A stretch of DNA of 53,732 nt, taken from positions 1 through 53,732 of the forward strand of contig JAFGAM010000077.1 in the NCBI GenBank assembly GCA_016933675.1, given 5' to 3'. Of this stretch, positions 24,570 to 32,958 are shown piece after piece (the first letter of the stretch is position 1; each line of letters begins with the position of its first letter). The position numbers and the translations under genes were made by a program. This stretch comes from Candidatus Anaeroferrophillacea bacterium. Its GTDB lineage: Bacteria > Desulfobacterota > Anaeroferrophillalia > Anaeroferrophillales > Anaeroferrophillaceae. The notes under the pieces were generated by a model. The model saw only the letters and a list, made by a program, of their open reading frames with translations. It was not told the DNA's origin and searched no databases.

Positions 24570-25061
24570 ATGGACTCCAAGACCGTATCCCAGAGCCGGG
24601 TGATCCTGGCCCATCTCATGCAGCCCCAGGACGCCAACCCCGCCGGCAACATCCACGGCGGGGTGATCATGAAGCTCATTGACAACGCCGCCGGGGTGGT
24701 GGGGTTCCGGCACGCACGCCGCAACGTGGTTACCGCCTCCATTGACCGGATCGATTTCCACGCCCCGGTGTATGTCGGCAACCTGGTGACCTTCCACGCC
24801 GGCCTCAATTACGCCGGTCGCACCTCGATGGAAATCGGCGTCCGCGTGGATACCGAGGACCTGCTTACCGGCCGGGTGTGGCACAACGCCTCGGCCTATC
24901 TCACCTTTGTCGCCCTGGACGAAAACGGCCGGCCGGCGGAGATTCCGCCGCTTCGCGCCGAAACCCCGGAGGAGGAGCGTCGCCTGCACGAGGCCACCGA
25001 ACGTGCCCGCCGGCGGGCGGCGGAACGCCAGGCGCGCCGCCGGGGCAACGACGGGCTGTAA
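24570..25061 (+). CDS. Acyl-CoA thioesterase, YciA/BACH-type hot-dog protein
   Basis: The 163-residue protein starts at ATG 24570 after AGAAGGA. MQPQDANPAGNIHGGVIMKL is the N/D-containing catalytic signature of the acyl-CoA hydrolase family (G-x-x-x-G-G-x-x-M). ASIDRIDFHAPVYVGNLVTF and GRTSMEIGVRVDTEDL follow in the usual order. The C-terminal 30 residues are Arg/Glu-rich and helical. Family members cleave short to long acyl-CoA to free acid plus CoA. It is convergent with the large PHA synthase gene, and a strong hairpin lies between them. It could limit acyl-CoA supply to PHA. Confidence 0.9.
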   Translation: MDSKTVSQSRVILAHLMQPQDANPAGNIHGGVIMKLIDNAAGVVGFRHARRNVVTASIDRIDFHAPVYVGNLVTFHAGLNYAGRTSMEIGVRVDTEDLLTGRVWHNASAYLTFVALDENGRPAEIPPLRAETPEEERRLHEATERARRRAAERQARRRGNDGL

Positions 25062-25263
25062 CCCGCCATTTGTTGCCGGTTGAATTCTCGCCACTGTCGG
25101 TACAGACCATCACCGGTATGTTGCCGTCATGCCGATTGAGAGGTGGCCGGCAATGAGTTTCCGGTTTCCTTCCGGGCCGGCCGGGTGGGTCGGGCTGGGA
25201 GGGATATTCTCTTGTCTGGAACACCGGTGGGGGGTACCGGAATGCCGGTGGCGGGTACAGGTA

Positions 25264-25296
25264 AACGCCCCCGATCACGCAATGATCGGGGGCGTT
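25264..25296. terminator. Bidirectional hairpin between thioesterase and PHA synthase
   Basis: AACGCCCCCGATCA (25264-25277) and TGATCGGGGGCGTT (25283-25296) form a perfect 14-bp stem with loop CGCAA. It sits between two convergent genes. There is no long T-tract on either strand, so termination may be only partial, or the hairpin may protect transcript ends. Confidence 0.65.
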
Positions 25297-25367
25297 GCGG
25301 TTGGTGATCCTCAATGCCGGCGGCCCGCTGACCCGCGGCGAAGGGATGGTGCCGGGCTACGCTCGAT

Positions 25368-27239
25368 TCAGTCGGTTCCGGCGGTCGGCGGGGCGTCGGT
25401 GCTGGCGGTGCTGTTCCGGTTCCGGGTTGTTTTCCGGGCGGCGCCGGCGGTGGTGGTGCCGGTTTTTCGTTCCGCCGGCTTCTTCGCCGCGACCGAAGCC
25501 TTCCGGGCGGCGGGCGTCACCGCGGCCACGGGGGCGGATGCGATCTTCACGCCGGTACTTTCTTCGCTGCGGCTACCGTCCCCGCGGTTGTCGTCTCCGC
25601 TGCCGTTGTTGCCGCTGCCGCCGTCATCGCTGCCACTGCTGTCCGGCGAGTCTGGCGCCGCTTCCCGCTGCCGCTTCTCATTCTCTTCCCGTTCCACATC
25701 GAGATGGAAGCACACCGGTCCGCGGGTGTTGTTCCCACCGAAAGAACAGTGCAGGGCGCATTCCGAGGTCGGCAGCGACCACGAGGTAACCATCGCCACG
25801 TGCCCCTTGGGGAAGGCGGACACCTCGGCGTCGATGTAGTCAAGCGGCGCCAGGGCGGTTTCCCTTTCCACCAGGGTATCGCTCTCGCCGTAGCAGATCA
25901 GCCAGCGGATGCCCTGCTCGGCGATGTGCTTCATGTTCAGCGGTCGGCCGAAGGCGGTGAAGGGCAGGGTGCCGTCGGCGGTGATGGGGATGTTGTAGGA
26001 GGCGAAGCTCAGTTTGGTGATCTCCTGCGGCAGGTCGTGGCGCTGGTGGGTGAGCCAGTAGGTGACCGCGGCGGCGGTTTTGTTGATCGGTTTGCCGCGG
26101 CCGACGGTGGCGTCCATCATCTCCAGGTCGCGGAAGAGGGCCACCTCCGGTGTCTCATCTTCGATGCTTTTGATCTTGTATACCCATGCCATAAGGTCGC
26201 CGTCGGCGATCTCGCCGCCGTCGGCGAGAACCCTGGTGCCGTAAGCCAGGTCGTTGAACCGCTGCGGCAGATTGGTAAGAAAGCTGCCGAGCCCCTTGCT
26301 GCGCGTGCCGTCGATGGGCGCGACGCAGGTGATATGGGTATCCACCAGACCGTCAAGTTCGCCGGAAAGCAGGTTGGCCATGGTGATCAGGCCGCCCTGG
26401 CAGTAGCCGTTCAGGGTCAATGGCCGGCCGTGGCGCACGCGAATGGTTTCGCAGAAGAGCTTCATGTCGCGGATATCGTCTTCCAGGGTGAGATCCCGCA
26501 CCGCCGGGTTGTCGTCGGCCTTTTTGAGGATGCGCACATAGGTGGGGATGCCCTGGTTGGCAAAGCAGTGGACGTAGCTCTTGTTGTCCCCCGGCAGGAA
26601 GGCGAGAATGTCGGCCCCGAGGACGTACGGGTGGACGATGAGGATCGGTTTGCCGTCCATGCGGGTGGTCACCTTCGGGTCGGTGGGGTGTACCCGGTAG
26701 AGGGTGAAGCGGTCGGTTTCGGCGATCTTGTCGTAGCCGCCGCGTTCGAAGTGGTAGCCGAACTCCTCGGCGACCCGCATAATCTCCTCCGGGTACTCCC
26801 GCGCCAGGGCGGCGGCGGTTTTTGCCGTCCGGGCCAGGTAGCCGAAGACGTCTTCACCCGCGGGTTTGTCGCTGAGGGTGTTGAGCCAGGCGGCAAAGGC
26901 GCGGGTCATTTCCGTTGCGTGGCGCGCCGCCGCCGCCCCGGCGCTGTGGATCCGGCTGCGGATGAAAATCTCCTGGTTGAAACGCAGCAGCTCGTCGTAC
27001 TGTTCCATGGTTTCGAGCGGATCCTCGGTGAACATTCGTCTGCCTTCAACCCGGCTGAAGTAGCACATGGCCTTGAACAGCGGGTAGACGAATTCATGTT
27101 CATAGCGGGCGAGGGCCTGCCAGTAGCTCTGGGCGGCGTTGACGGCATCCGTCGCGGCGCCGATAATCTTCGCGCTGTAGTCCAGGTAGGCTTCGAAACC
27201 GGTTTCCCCGGTATTCCGGGATTGTTCCTGCTGTGCCAT
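25368..27239 (-). CDS. PHA synthase-like alpha/beta hydrolase with acidic and basic C-terminal tail
   Basis: The product has 623 residues from the ATG at 27237-27239, preceded by AAAGGAG. After a helical N-terminal part the hydrolase core contains LNGYCQGG with Cys280 as the probable nucleophile, Asp454 (CYGESD) and His480 (FPKGHVAMV). This Cys-Asp-His set is that of PHA synthases. The core ends near residue 512. The tail has two parts: residues about 515-562, rich in Asp, Glu, Ser and Gly, and residues about 563-615, rich in Ala, Lys, Arg and Thr (ARKASVAAKKPAERKT). The basic part resembles histone H1 and the DNA-binding tail of PhaF phasins. It is a second synthase distinct from the class III PhaC nearby; depolymerase or other acyl-transfer activity is a less likely alternative. 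Confidence 0.8.
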   Translation of the reverse strand: MAQQEQSRNTGETGFEAYLDYSAKIIGAATDAVNAAQSYWQALARYEHEFVYPLFKAMCYFSRVEGRRMFTEDPLETMEQYDELLRFNQEIFIRSRIHSAGAAAARHATEMTRAFAAWLNTLSDKPAGEDVFGYLARTAKTAAALAREYPEEIMRVAEEFGYHFERGGYDKIAETDRFTLYRVHPTDPKVTTRMDGKPILIVHPYVLGADILAFLPGDNKSYVHCFANQGIPTYVRILKKADDNPAVRDLTLEDDIRDMKLFCETIRVRHGRPLTLNGYCQGGLITMANLLSGELDGLVDTHITCVAPIDGTRSKGLGSFLTNLPQRFNDLAYGTRVLADGGEIADGDLMAWVYKIKSIEDETPEVALFRDLEMMDATVGRGKPINKTAAAVTYWLTHQRHDLPQEITKLSFASYNIPITADGTLPFTAFGRPLNMKHIAEQGIRWLICYGESDTLVERETALAPLDYIDAEVSAFPKGHVAMVTSWSLPTSECALHCSFGGNNTRGPVCFHLDVEREENEKRQREAAPDSPDSSGSDDGGSGNNGSGDDNRGDGSRSEESTGVKIASAPVAAVTPAARKASVAAKKPAERKTGTTTAGAARKTTRNRNSTASTDAPPTAGTD

Positions 27240-27478
27240 GGTGGCGGCTCCTTTGTGCAATTGTGGTGTTGATTGACAGACGATGCGCGAATCTCCTGTT
27301 CGTCCTGCCGGTCCGTATACTTTTCAGTAATCCCGCTGACTGTCGGCTTCCCGGCAACGCCGACTTCCCCGTCGCCGGCCGGCGTCGCAACCTGGGTCGC
27401 GACCCGGGCCGCGGCATTCATCGCGCATCGCCGGTGACTGGCCGCCATCGAAAAAACGACGCCGATGGCCCCCCGCTG

Positions 27479-27946
27479 TCATGACTCGTTCCGTTCCGGG
27501 GTGCCGGCGAGTCCGGCGCCGAACTGTTGTAGCCACTCCGGGGCGGAGAACTGCCGCAGCAGCGATTCCTGGGTCCTGCCCGAAACGTCCATGCCCAGGT
27601 CGAGCCACTGTTTGTAGTAATCGTCCAGCATCGACCGGTAGTTGAGATAGACCTCGATGGTCTGCTGCAGATGTTTTTCGAAAAACTCGCTGAGTATGTT
27701 GTCACCGTGGCGGATGATGAGGTGCAGCAGCGAGATGGGCAGCAGGGTGCCGGTCCGGGATTCTTCGAGGACGATCTGGGTCAGGGTGAAGGCGGTGACG
27801 TCGACCTCGGACTTGGCGTCCACCACCCGCACGTCGTGACCGCCCTTGATCAGCTCCGACAGTTCCTCGAGGGTCATGTAGCGGCTGTCGCGGGTGTTGT
27901 ATAGCCGTCGGTTGGCGTATTTCTTGATCAGTATCTCCGGGCTCAT
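27479..27946 (-). CDS. phaR: Polyhydroxyalkanoate synthesis regulator PhaR
   Basis: The 155-residue protein begins MSPEILIKKYANRRLYNTRD, the signature of the PhaR DNA-binding/PHB-accumulation domain. VDVTAFTLTQIVLEESRTGT and ILSEFFEKHLQQTIEVYLNY follow. PhaR represses phasin and its own gene until nascent PHA granules bind it. The ATG at 27944-27946 follows GAGG; the frame remains open far upstream without a better start. The gene is divergent from the phasin gene across a region with several dyads, which fits direct control. It is upstream of the large PHA synthase (gap 239 bases) in the same direction. Confidence 0.93.
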   Translation of the reverse strand: MSPEILIKKYANRRLYNTRDSRYMTLEELSELIKGGHDVRVVDAKSEVDVTAFTLTQIVLEESRTGTLLPISLLHLIIRHGDNILSEFFEKHLQQTIEVYLNYRSMLDDYYKQWLDLGMDVSGRTQESLLRQFSAPEWLQQFGAGLAGTPERNES

Positions 27947-28095
27947 AGATCCTCTTTCGTCGGTGTATTGCACTGCGTTATATCCGGTCTGTAAGAAACC
28001 CGGCTCCCTTATCACAATATGCCGGGTGTTGCAATCCGGAGAATTTTCACCCTGTTGTGCCGGTATTGATAATGATGTGTGTATAGCAAAAAAAT

Positions 28096-28110
28096 TCTTG
28101 ATTATCAAGA
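28096..28110. promoter_or_regulatory. 15-bp palindrome in the phaR-phaP divergent region
   Basis: TCTTGAT-T-ATCAAGA is perfect around a single central base. It lies midway between the two divergent starts. It is a candidate operator; PhaR is the obvious candidate protein, but this is inference. Confidence 0.4.
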
Positions 28111-28212
28111 TGTTTTGCGTTTTAACCAAAATTGGTCGGCAATCTCCTGGGTGTTCCGGTAGCTCGGCTGATAAAAATTTAACCGGTTCCTCATGCGAAT
28201 TGAACATGAATG

Positions 28213-28223
28213 GTGCATTGCAC
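28213..28223. promoter_or_regulatory. GTGCA-T-TGCAC dyad next to the phasin -35
   Basis: GTGCATTGCAC lies ten bases before the phasin -35 box. It resembles the TGC/GCA-type (TTGCRNYGCAA-like) sites reported for some PhaR proteins. TTGCACTGC near 27967 and TTGCAAT near 28030 on the phaR side look like partial copies. Confidence 0.4.
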
Positions 28224-28232
28224 AAATAACAC

Positions 28233-28261
28233 TTGACACGGTTTCCGGTTTACCCTATTAT
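28233..28261 (+). promoter_or_regulatory. Strong sigma70 promoter for the phasin gene
   Basis: TTGACA (28233-28238) is followed by exactly 17 bases and TATTAT (28256-28261). This is the best consensus promoter in the window, as expected for an abundantly made granule protein. The leader to the phasin ATG is about 220 bases. Confidence 0.75.
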
Positions 28262-28488
28262 CCGCCCCGAAGACAAGGGCAGCAGATTAGTTTGATATTG
28301 TCATACACCGTGGTTTTGTGCCAATTCCGTCACCTGTGGTTTTGCCTGGGTGAGTCCTACGCCGACAGGCGTTGCGGTAACGGATCACCGCTGTTGAGCG
28401 CATCGCGTGTTCATCCGTCGCCGGCCGTCGGCCGGCGACGGTCAAAAACCGAATAAAAAACCAGCATGTCAGTCAAGGAGGAAACGTC

Positions 28489-28758
28489 ATGGAAGTAAAA
28501 CAGTTCGCCCGTCAGATGATCGAGTTCCAGCAGGCAACGTTCAACAACACCTTCAACACCATCGGCATGGTCCAGGACCAGTCGGAAAAGATGGTCAACA
28601 CCTTCATGGATCAGAATCCCATGCTGCCGAAGCAGGGCCGGGATGCCTTCAACGAATGGCTCAAGGTCTGCAAGAAGGCGCGGGAAGACTACAAGAAGGC
28701 CATTGACGCCGGTTTCAAAAACCTGGAAGGGTATCTTGCCGAGGCCCCCAAGAGCTGA
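28489..28758 (+). CDS. phaP: Small phasin-like granule protein
   Basis: This 89-residue protein starts at an ATG preceded by AAGGAGGAAACGTC, a near-perfect ribosome site. It begins MEVKQFARQMIEFQQATFNN and continues NTFNTIGMVQDQSEKMVNTF. The whole chain is predicted to be amphipathic helix without cysteine, as in phasins that coat PHA granules. It is short for a phasin. The strong promoter, strong ribosome site and strong terminator around it indicate high, self-contained expression, and PhaR is encoded divergently. The gene symbol is by context and helix pattern rather than a diagnostic motif. Confidence 0.75.
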   Translation: MEVKQFARQMIEFQQATFNNTFNTIGMVQDQSEKMVNTFMDQNPMLPKQGRDAFNEWLKVCKKAREDYKKAIDAGFKNLEGYLAEAPKS

Positions 28759-28790
28759 TCCGGACATCCATGTCACGATTTCGATGCCAA

Positions 28791-28843
28791 CCGGCGTGGA
28801 CCCGGGGGGAGCGCGATCTCCCCGGGTCCACGCCGGTTTTTTT
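28791..28843 (+). terminator. Rho-independent terminator of the phasin gene
   Basis: CCGGCGTGGACCCGGGG (28791-28807) pairs perfectly with CCCCGGGTCCACGCCGG (28820-28836), extended inward by GGA/TCC, and is followed by seven T. It lies 32 bases after the phasin stop. Confidence 0.92.
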
Positions 28844-28854
28844 CGGTGCAGCTG

Positions 28855-28940
28855 TCGCCGGCCTGGGAACAACTCCATCCCCTTCGTTGCGCTTCAACCT
28901 GAGCTACTGCGGCATACTTTTATGTCAGCCTCGTTCCTCG
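28855..28940 (+). repeat. Interspersed repeat family A, copy 3
   Basis: AACTCCATCCCCTTCGTTGC followed by GCTTCAACCTGAGCTACTGC and GGCATACTTTTATGTCAGCC, ending CTCGTTCCTCGG. Compared with 19022-19158 the block order is the same, with many substitutions. It lies between the phasin terminator and the PhaE-like gene; no gene is seen in 28844-29062. Confidence 0.45.
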
Positions 28941-29062
28941 GTAAAGAAGCGGCGCGAGTCGGCAGGAGCGACTCTGATGTATTGCCCCTGCGGTGGCATC
29001 CCGTTTCGTCGCAACCCGGCAGCAGTTATGGTGCCAACATTTTTTTTGGCGGAGACCGAAGA

Positions 29063-29722
29063 ATGGATAGCCGATTTCTCGAATTCTGGGGGCATATGCT
29101 GCTGCAGGCGGCCCGCAACCAGCAGTTGCTGGAGTTCTTTTCCTCCGGCAGTGACGCCGCCAAAGACAACGTTTTCGCCGGCTGGATGCAGGATCCGTCG
29201 CGGTGGCCGGAATACTGCCGGACGAATCTGCCCGGCTGGCCCGGTTTCGATGATCTCTTCCGGGATTTCTTCCGGCCGGCAGGGTCGCCCGGTCGGGATG
29301 GTGCGGGGAAGGGTTCGGGAAATGATTCGGCGCCGTCGGAATGGGCGGCTGGTTTCGATGCCTGGCAGCGCCAGTGGCGGGAGTTCGCCCGCCTCTTCGG
29401 GTTTGTCCCCGGCGATGAGTTTGACCGTCTGGGGCGGGAGCTCGGAGAGGTCAGGGAGCGCCTGCGCGACGCGGAAGCGACCATCGAGCGCCTCCGGCGC
29501 AACTCGGTCCGCGGTCGGACGGATGATTCCGGGGCCGATCTCTTCGATCTGAACCGGGCCGCGGCGGCCTTCGATCATCTGTTGCAAGAGCAGAACCGCC
29601 GGTTTGCCGAGTTCCTTGGCGCCGCCGGGAAAAACGGTGTTACGGTATCCGCCGATGTTCCGGAATCAGCTGGTCCGGAGCCCGGTACCGCGAAAACCCG
29701 GTCGGGCCGTAGTAAAACCTGA
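29063..29722 (+). CDS. PhaE-like / phasin-like coiled-coil protein
   Basis: I chose ATG 29063, with GGAGA upstream; the open frame continues back through the repeat and terminator but no start there is credible. The 219-residue product begins MDSRFLEFWGHMLLQAARNQ. It resembles the F-x-x-F-W-x-x-x-L-x-x-A start of PhaE subunits and some phasins. The middle is Trp/Phe-rich (WPGFDDLFRDFF, WQRQWREFARLFGF). Residues about 125-160 form a heptad-like coiled coil (LGRELGEVRERLRDAEATIE). It probably associates with PHA granules or a synthase. The true PhaE of the cluster is the 318-residue protein at 32002-32958, so this would be a second, smaller relative. Confidence 0.55.
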   Translation: MDSRFLEFWGHMLLQAARNQQLLEFFSSGSDAAKDNVFAGWMQDPSRWPEYCRTNLPGWPGFDDLFRDFFRPAGSPGRDGAGKGSGNDSAPSEWAAGFDAWQRQWREFARLFGFVPGDEFDRLGRELGEVRERLRDAEATIERLRRNSVRGRTDDSGADLFDLNRAAAAFDHLLQEQNRRFAEFLGAAGKNGVTVSADVPESAGPEPGTAKTRSGRSKT

Positions 29723-30008
29723 TGCTGCCGATCCGGATCCCGTGGCTGCCGAAGCCGTCACCGGTCGTGTTGCCGTTGACGGCAATCACGCCGACCGCGA
29801 TGGTGGCGGCTCCGAAACCGCCCATCAGGAGGTTGCCGCGCGGGATAACTGAGGCCTCGGCCGTTCACGTCTGGACCGGCAAAATCCGGCGGTTCCGGCC
29901 GCGGTCAGTGCCGGGCAGCAATCGTGAGCCGTGTCGGGGCCGGGTCTCGGGCCGGGCGGTCGCCGCGAACCGTGTCGCCTGACGGGGTGTCTCTCAACCC
30001 CCGCGGCT
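29723..30008. other. Intergenic region between convergent phasin-like and phaJ genes
   Basis: No gene is supported. TTGCCG-TTGA-CGGCAA (near 29770-29785) is a short hairpin. CCCCGCG/CGCGGGG (29999-30005 and 30014-30020) is a 7-bp stem overlapping the phaJ stop, a weak terminator candidate without a T-tract. Confidence 0.3.
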
Positions 30009-30428
30009 TCAATCGCGGGGCGGGCTTACCAGGGCTTCGCCGTCCAGCACCGTGGTGCCGTCCTGGTTGATGCAGGTGGTTTTCATCCGTACGCGCTTCT
30101 TTTCCGCGGCCAGTTCCACCACCTCGACCCGGGCGGTGAGCGTGTCGCCGATGCGCACCGGGGCGAGGAACCGCAGATCCTGCTTCATGTAGATTGTGCC
30201 CGGTCCGGGCAGCTTCGTGCCCAGCACGGTGGAGATGAATGCCGCCGCCAGCATGCCGTGGGCGATCCGTCCCTTGAATGCCGTCCCCTGGGCATAGGTT
30301 TCGTTGATGTGCGCCGGGTTGAAATCGCCGCTGATGCCGGCGAACAGGTAGACGTCGGTTTCTGAAATGGTCTTGGTGAATTCCGCCGTTTCGCCCAGGT
30401 TCAGTTCAGCGAAGGTCTTACCGCGCAT
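30009..30428 (-). CDS. phaJ: (R)-specific enoyl-CoA hydratase (MaoC-like, PhaJ)
   Basis: The 139-residue hot-dog protein has FAGISGDFNPAHINETYAQG, the D-x-x-x-x-H catalytic dyad of R-hydratases, and GRIAHGMLAAAFISTVLG. It would hydrate enoyl-CoA to (R)-3-hydroxyacyl-CoA, the PHA monomer. GAGGAGAGGAAACC precedes the ATG. It lies 22 bases after the PHA synthase stop in the phaE-phaC-phaJ order, so it probably supplies monomer to that synthase. Confidence 0.92.
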   Translation of the reverse strand: MRGKTFAELNLGETAEFTKTISETDVYLFAGISGDFNPAHINETYAQGTAFKGRIAHGMLAAAFISTVLGTKLPGPGTIYMKQDLRFLAPVRIGDTLTARVEVVELAAEKKRVRMKTTCINQDGTTVLDGEALVSPPRD

Positions 30429-30450
30429 GGTTTCCTCTCCTCAATTATCC

Positions 30451-31803
30451 TCAATTAGTTGTTGACGTTACGTTTGGCTTCGTTTCCGTTGTTGCCGTCG
30501 TCCCGGTTTCGGTTGCCGTTTTCGTTACCGTTTCCGTCCCGGCCGGCGATGATGCCGCGTTCTTCGCCGCGGTTTTTACGGTTGCCTTCGCCGCCGTCTT
30601 CAGGGGCGTCGGCGCTTCTTTCTTTGCCGCTGTACGGCCGCCGGTCGTGCCCCTTGTCCGTGTCTTTGCCGGCGTGCCCGCCGGCCGCCGCCGGGTCCCC
30701 GGCGGCGTTTTTTCCGCCACCGCGTCGCGTTCCATCAGCCACGAGCAGATGGTGGGAACGAAGACCTGCTGCGACTTGGAGCTTACGTAGATACCGATGT
30801 GTCCGGTCTTGATGGGGACGTCGGTGGTGTCGGTGCTGCCCACTGCGGCGGCGGTCTTTTCACACGCCGCCGGCGGTACGAGATGGTCGAAGAGGCCGTA
30901 CATGTTGAGCAGCGGCATGGTCACGTTCTTCAGGTCCACCCGTTGCCCGCCAACCTCCAGCCGGTTCTCGATCAGCCGGTTCTCCTGATAGCAATATCTG
31001 ATGAACTCCCGAAAGATTTCGCCGGGAACGTCGGGGCTGTCGAAGATCCATTTTTCCATGCGGACGAAGTTTTCGACGAAATCCCGTTTTTCCACGTTTT
31101 CGAGGAAGCCGATGTACTTGTCGAGCATCAGCCGGGCAGGGTTCATGAGCAGGAAGTTGATGTTCAGAAAGTCGCCGGAGACGTTGCCCTGGAGGTCCAC
31201 CAGGCGGTCGACTTCGAAATTCCTGCTTCCCCACCAGACGTGCAGCAGACCGGTATCGGTAGCGAAATCCACCGGCGTCACGGTGAGCAGCAGGTTTTTG
31301 ATCTTTTCGGGATGCAGGGCGGCGTAGATCAGGCTCATGGTGCCGCCCATGCAGACCCCCATGAGGTTGAGCTGGTCGATGCCGTGTTTGTTGCAGATGT
31401 ACTCCACCGCGTTGTGCATGTAGCCGTTGATGTGATCGTCAAATCCCTGGAAGCGGTCCTTCGGCGCCGGGTAACCCCAGTCGATTATGTAGAGATCGAT
31501 GCCGTTGGCAAGGAGATTGTTGACCACGCTGCGGTCGGGCTGGAGGTCGAGCATGGTTTCGCGGTTGATGAGGGCGTAGACGATGAGCAGGGGATGTTGG
31601 CATTTCGGTTTGCCGGCGGGTTTGTAGTGTTTCAGTTTGATGCGGTCCTCGGTGTACTCAACCTCGTAGGGGGTGGAGGCGATGGCGGTTTCGAGGTTCT
31701 CGCCGAGGATATCGCGGGCCCGTGAGGTTCGGGCGGTCATGTCCCGGGTGTACTGCAGAACGCTTTCCATCAGTTCGTCGACCGGAAACAAAGGCTTGCT
31801 CAT
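30451..31803 (-). CDS. phaC: Class III PHA synthase subunit PhaC with basic Lys/Thr/Ala-rich tail
   Basis: The core (residues 1 to about 362) is a complete class III PhaC. LNLMGVCMGGTMSLIYAALH carries the nucleophile Cys151, MYGLFDHLVPPAA carries Asp306 and IKTGHIGIYVSSK carries His335. Spacing between them is close to that of the Allochromatium enzyme. Class III PhaC is normally about 355 residues. Here about 85 extra residues follow (RRRPAGTPAKTRTRGTTGGR, then LKTAAKATVKTAAKNAAS, ending in a Thr-rich stretch). The tail is low-complexity and strongly basic in its first half, like histone H1 or PhaF. AAGGAGGTGAAGCACC precedes the ATG. It polymerises (R)-3-hydroxyacyl-CoA with PhaE, encoded upstream. 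Confidence 0.93.
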   Translation of the reverse strand: MSKPLFPVDELMESVLQYTRDMTARTSRARDILGENLETAIASTPYEVEYTEDRIKLKHYKPAGKPKCQHPLLIVYALINRETMLDLQPDRSVVNNLLANGIDLYIIDWGYPAPKDRFQGFDDHINGYMHNAVEYICNKHGIDQLNLMGVCMGGTMSLIYAALHPEKIKNLLLTVTPVDFATDTGLLHVWWGSRNFEVDRLVDLQGNVSGDFLNINFLLMNPARLMLDKYIGFLENVEKRDFVENFVRMEKWIFDSPDVPGEIFREFIRYCYQENRLIENRLEVGGQRVDLKNVTMPLLNMYGLFDHLVPPAACEKTAAAVGSTDTTDVPIKTGHIGIYVSSKSQQVFVPTICSWLMERDAVAEKTPPGTRRRPAGTPAKTRTRGTTGGRTAAKKEAPTPLKTAAKATVKTAAKNAASSPAGTETVTKTATETGTTATTETKPNVTSTTN

Positions 31804-32001
31804 GGTGCTTCACCTCCTTCTGGTACCGTGGCAATGGAAGGGTTATGTAACGCCGCGAATTGTCGAATTGTTGGTTGCTCTGTCTCGGTATCTTTCCCGG
31901 GCAGCGGGAAGGTTGTGTTCCTGTCGCCGGCAGCGGATATCAAGGCTGCAGACGTCACGCCGGGGTACCGGGTGCGCCGCCGGCCCCATCCCCGGCCGGA
32001 A

Positions 32002-32958
32002 TCAGGAAACCAGGTACGGTTTCACCGGTGCGGACGGCCCGGCCGCGGCCGGGGGCAGCCGCTCTTCCAGCGCGGCGAGGCGCTTGGAGATTGATTTGAA
32101 CTGCTTTTTGAGTTCGTGGTTCTCTCGGTACACCGCTTCCATCTCCTTTTTGGTCGTGATCGGCAGCGACCGGAGACTGTCTTCCACCACCGCTTCGGAG
32201 AGGGCGGTGTAATCGAGATACTTGTGCAGCACGTCGTGAAAGGTCCTGACGTATTCCGGCGATTTCAGCAGGTTGGCGTAGTCGCCTTCGAGGATACTGA
32301 TCCACAGGGAGTAGTAGTCCCGTGCGTCGCGGAGGTGACTGTCGTTGTCCGCCATCTCCCTTATTCGCTGCTGCATCTTGATAAGGGTCGACTCCAGCGG
32401 CTGCATCATCAGCAGGAGAAATTCGCCGGCGGCGACGGAGAACAGGGTGAACTGGTCGGATGCCCGGCTGATCCGTTCCTGGTAATAGCGGTTCAGTCCC
32501 AGTTTGGGCATGTTGAACAGTTTCTGCATGCCCCGGGTGTAAGCCGCGAGGAAGGTCCGCAGGGCACCATCCTGGGGGCATTCGGTGTTGTCGGCTAGGG
32601 AACGTGAGGCGCCCTCCAGGGTTTCCTCCACCATCTCGCCCAGAGTTTGCGCCCAGTTTTCGGTTAACCCCATGCACATTTCCATGGATTTGTGCATGCT
32701 GTGCGGCAGGCTGTCCAGGATGCCGGATGTGGTCATGGAATCGTGGACGGCGGAAAACATCTCATGCAGCGACCGGGCGGTCAAGGGCCGCAGGGTGCCC
32801 GCCCGGTAGTCGCCCAGTCCGCCGTCGCCGCAGGTGCAGCGCAGCGTTTCCTTCGTTACTGCCTGCCAGAAGTCGAAATATGATTTCGTCATCTCGGAGA
32901 ACAGCGTGTCCTCACGCCGCCCTTCCCGTTTCCGGGTCGTATCCGTGGTTTCAGGCAT
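32002..32958 (-). CDS. phaE: Class III PHA synthase subunit PhaE
   Basis: The 318-residue protein is largely helical. It has SYFDFWQAVTKETLRC near the N-terminus and FNMPKLGLNRYYQERISRAS then DYYSLWISILEGDYANLLKS, as in PhaE subunits. Near the C-terminus KKEMEAVYRENHELKKQFKS is a coiled coil, ending in an Ala/Pro stretch before PYLVS. PhaE is required for activity of class III PhaC. AAAGGAG precedes the ATG. It is first in the minus-strand phaE-phaC-phaJ operon, with a 198-base gap to phaC. Confidence 0.9.
   Translation of the reverse strand: MPETTDTTRKREGRREDTLFSEMTKSYFDFWQAVTKETLRCTCGDGGLGDYRAGTLRPLTARSLHEMFSAVHDSMTTSGILDSLPHSMHKSMEMCMGLTENWAQTLGEMVEETLEGASRSLADNTECPQDGALRTFLAAYTRGMQKLFNMPKLGLNRYYQERISRASDQFTLFSVAAGEFLLLMMQPLESTLIKMQQRIREMADNDSHLRDARDYYSLWISILEGDYANLLKSPEYVRTFHDVLHKYLDYTALSEAVVEDSLRSLPITTKKEMEAVYRENHELKKQFKSISKRLAALEERLPPAAAGPSAPVKPYLVS

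Noticed and set aside
28643-29062. N-terminal extension of the PhaE-like protein
   Set aside because: The frame passes through the phasin gene, its terminator and a repeat; a ribosome site exists only before ATG 29063.
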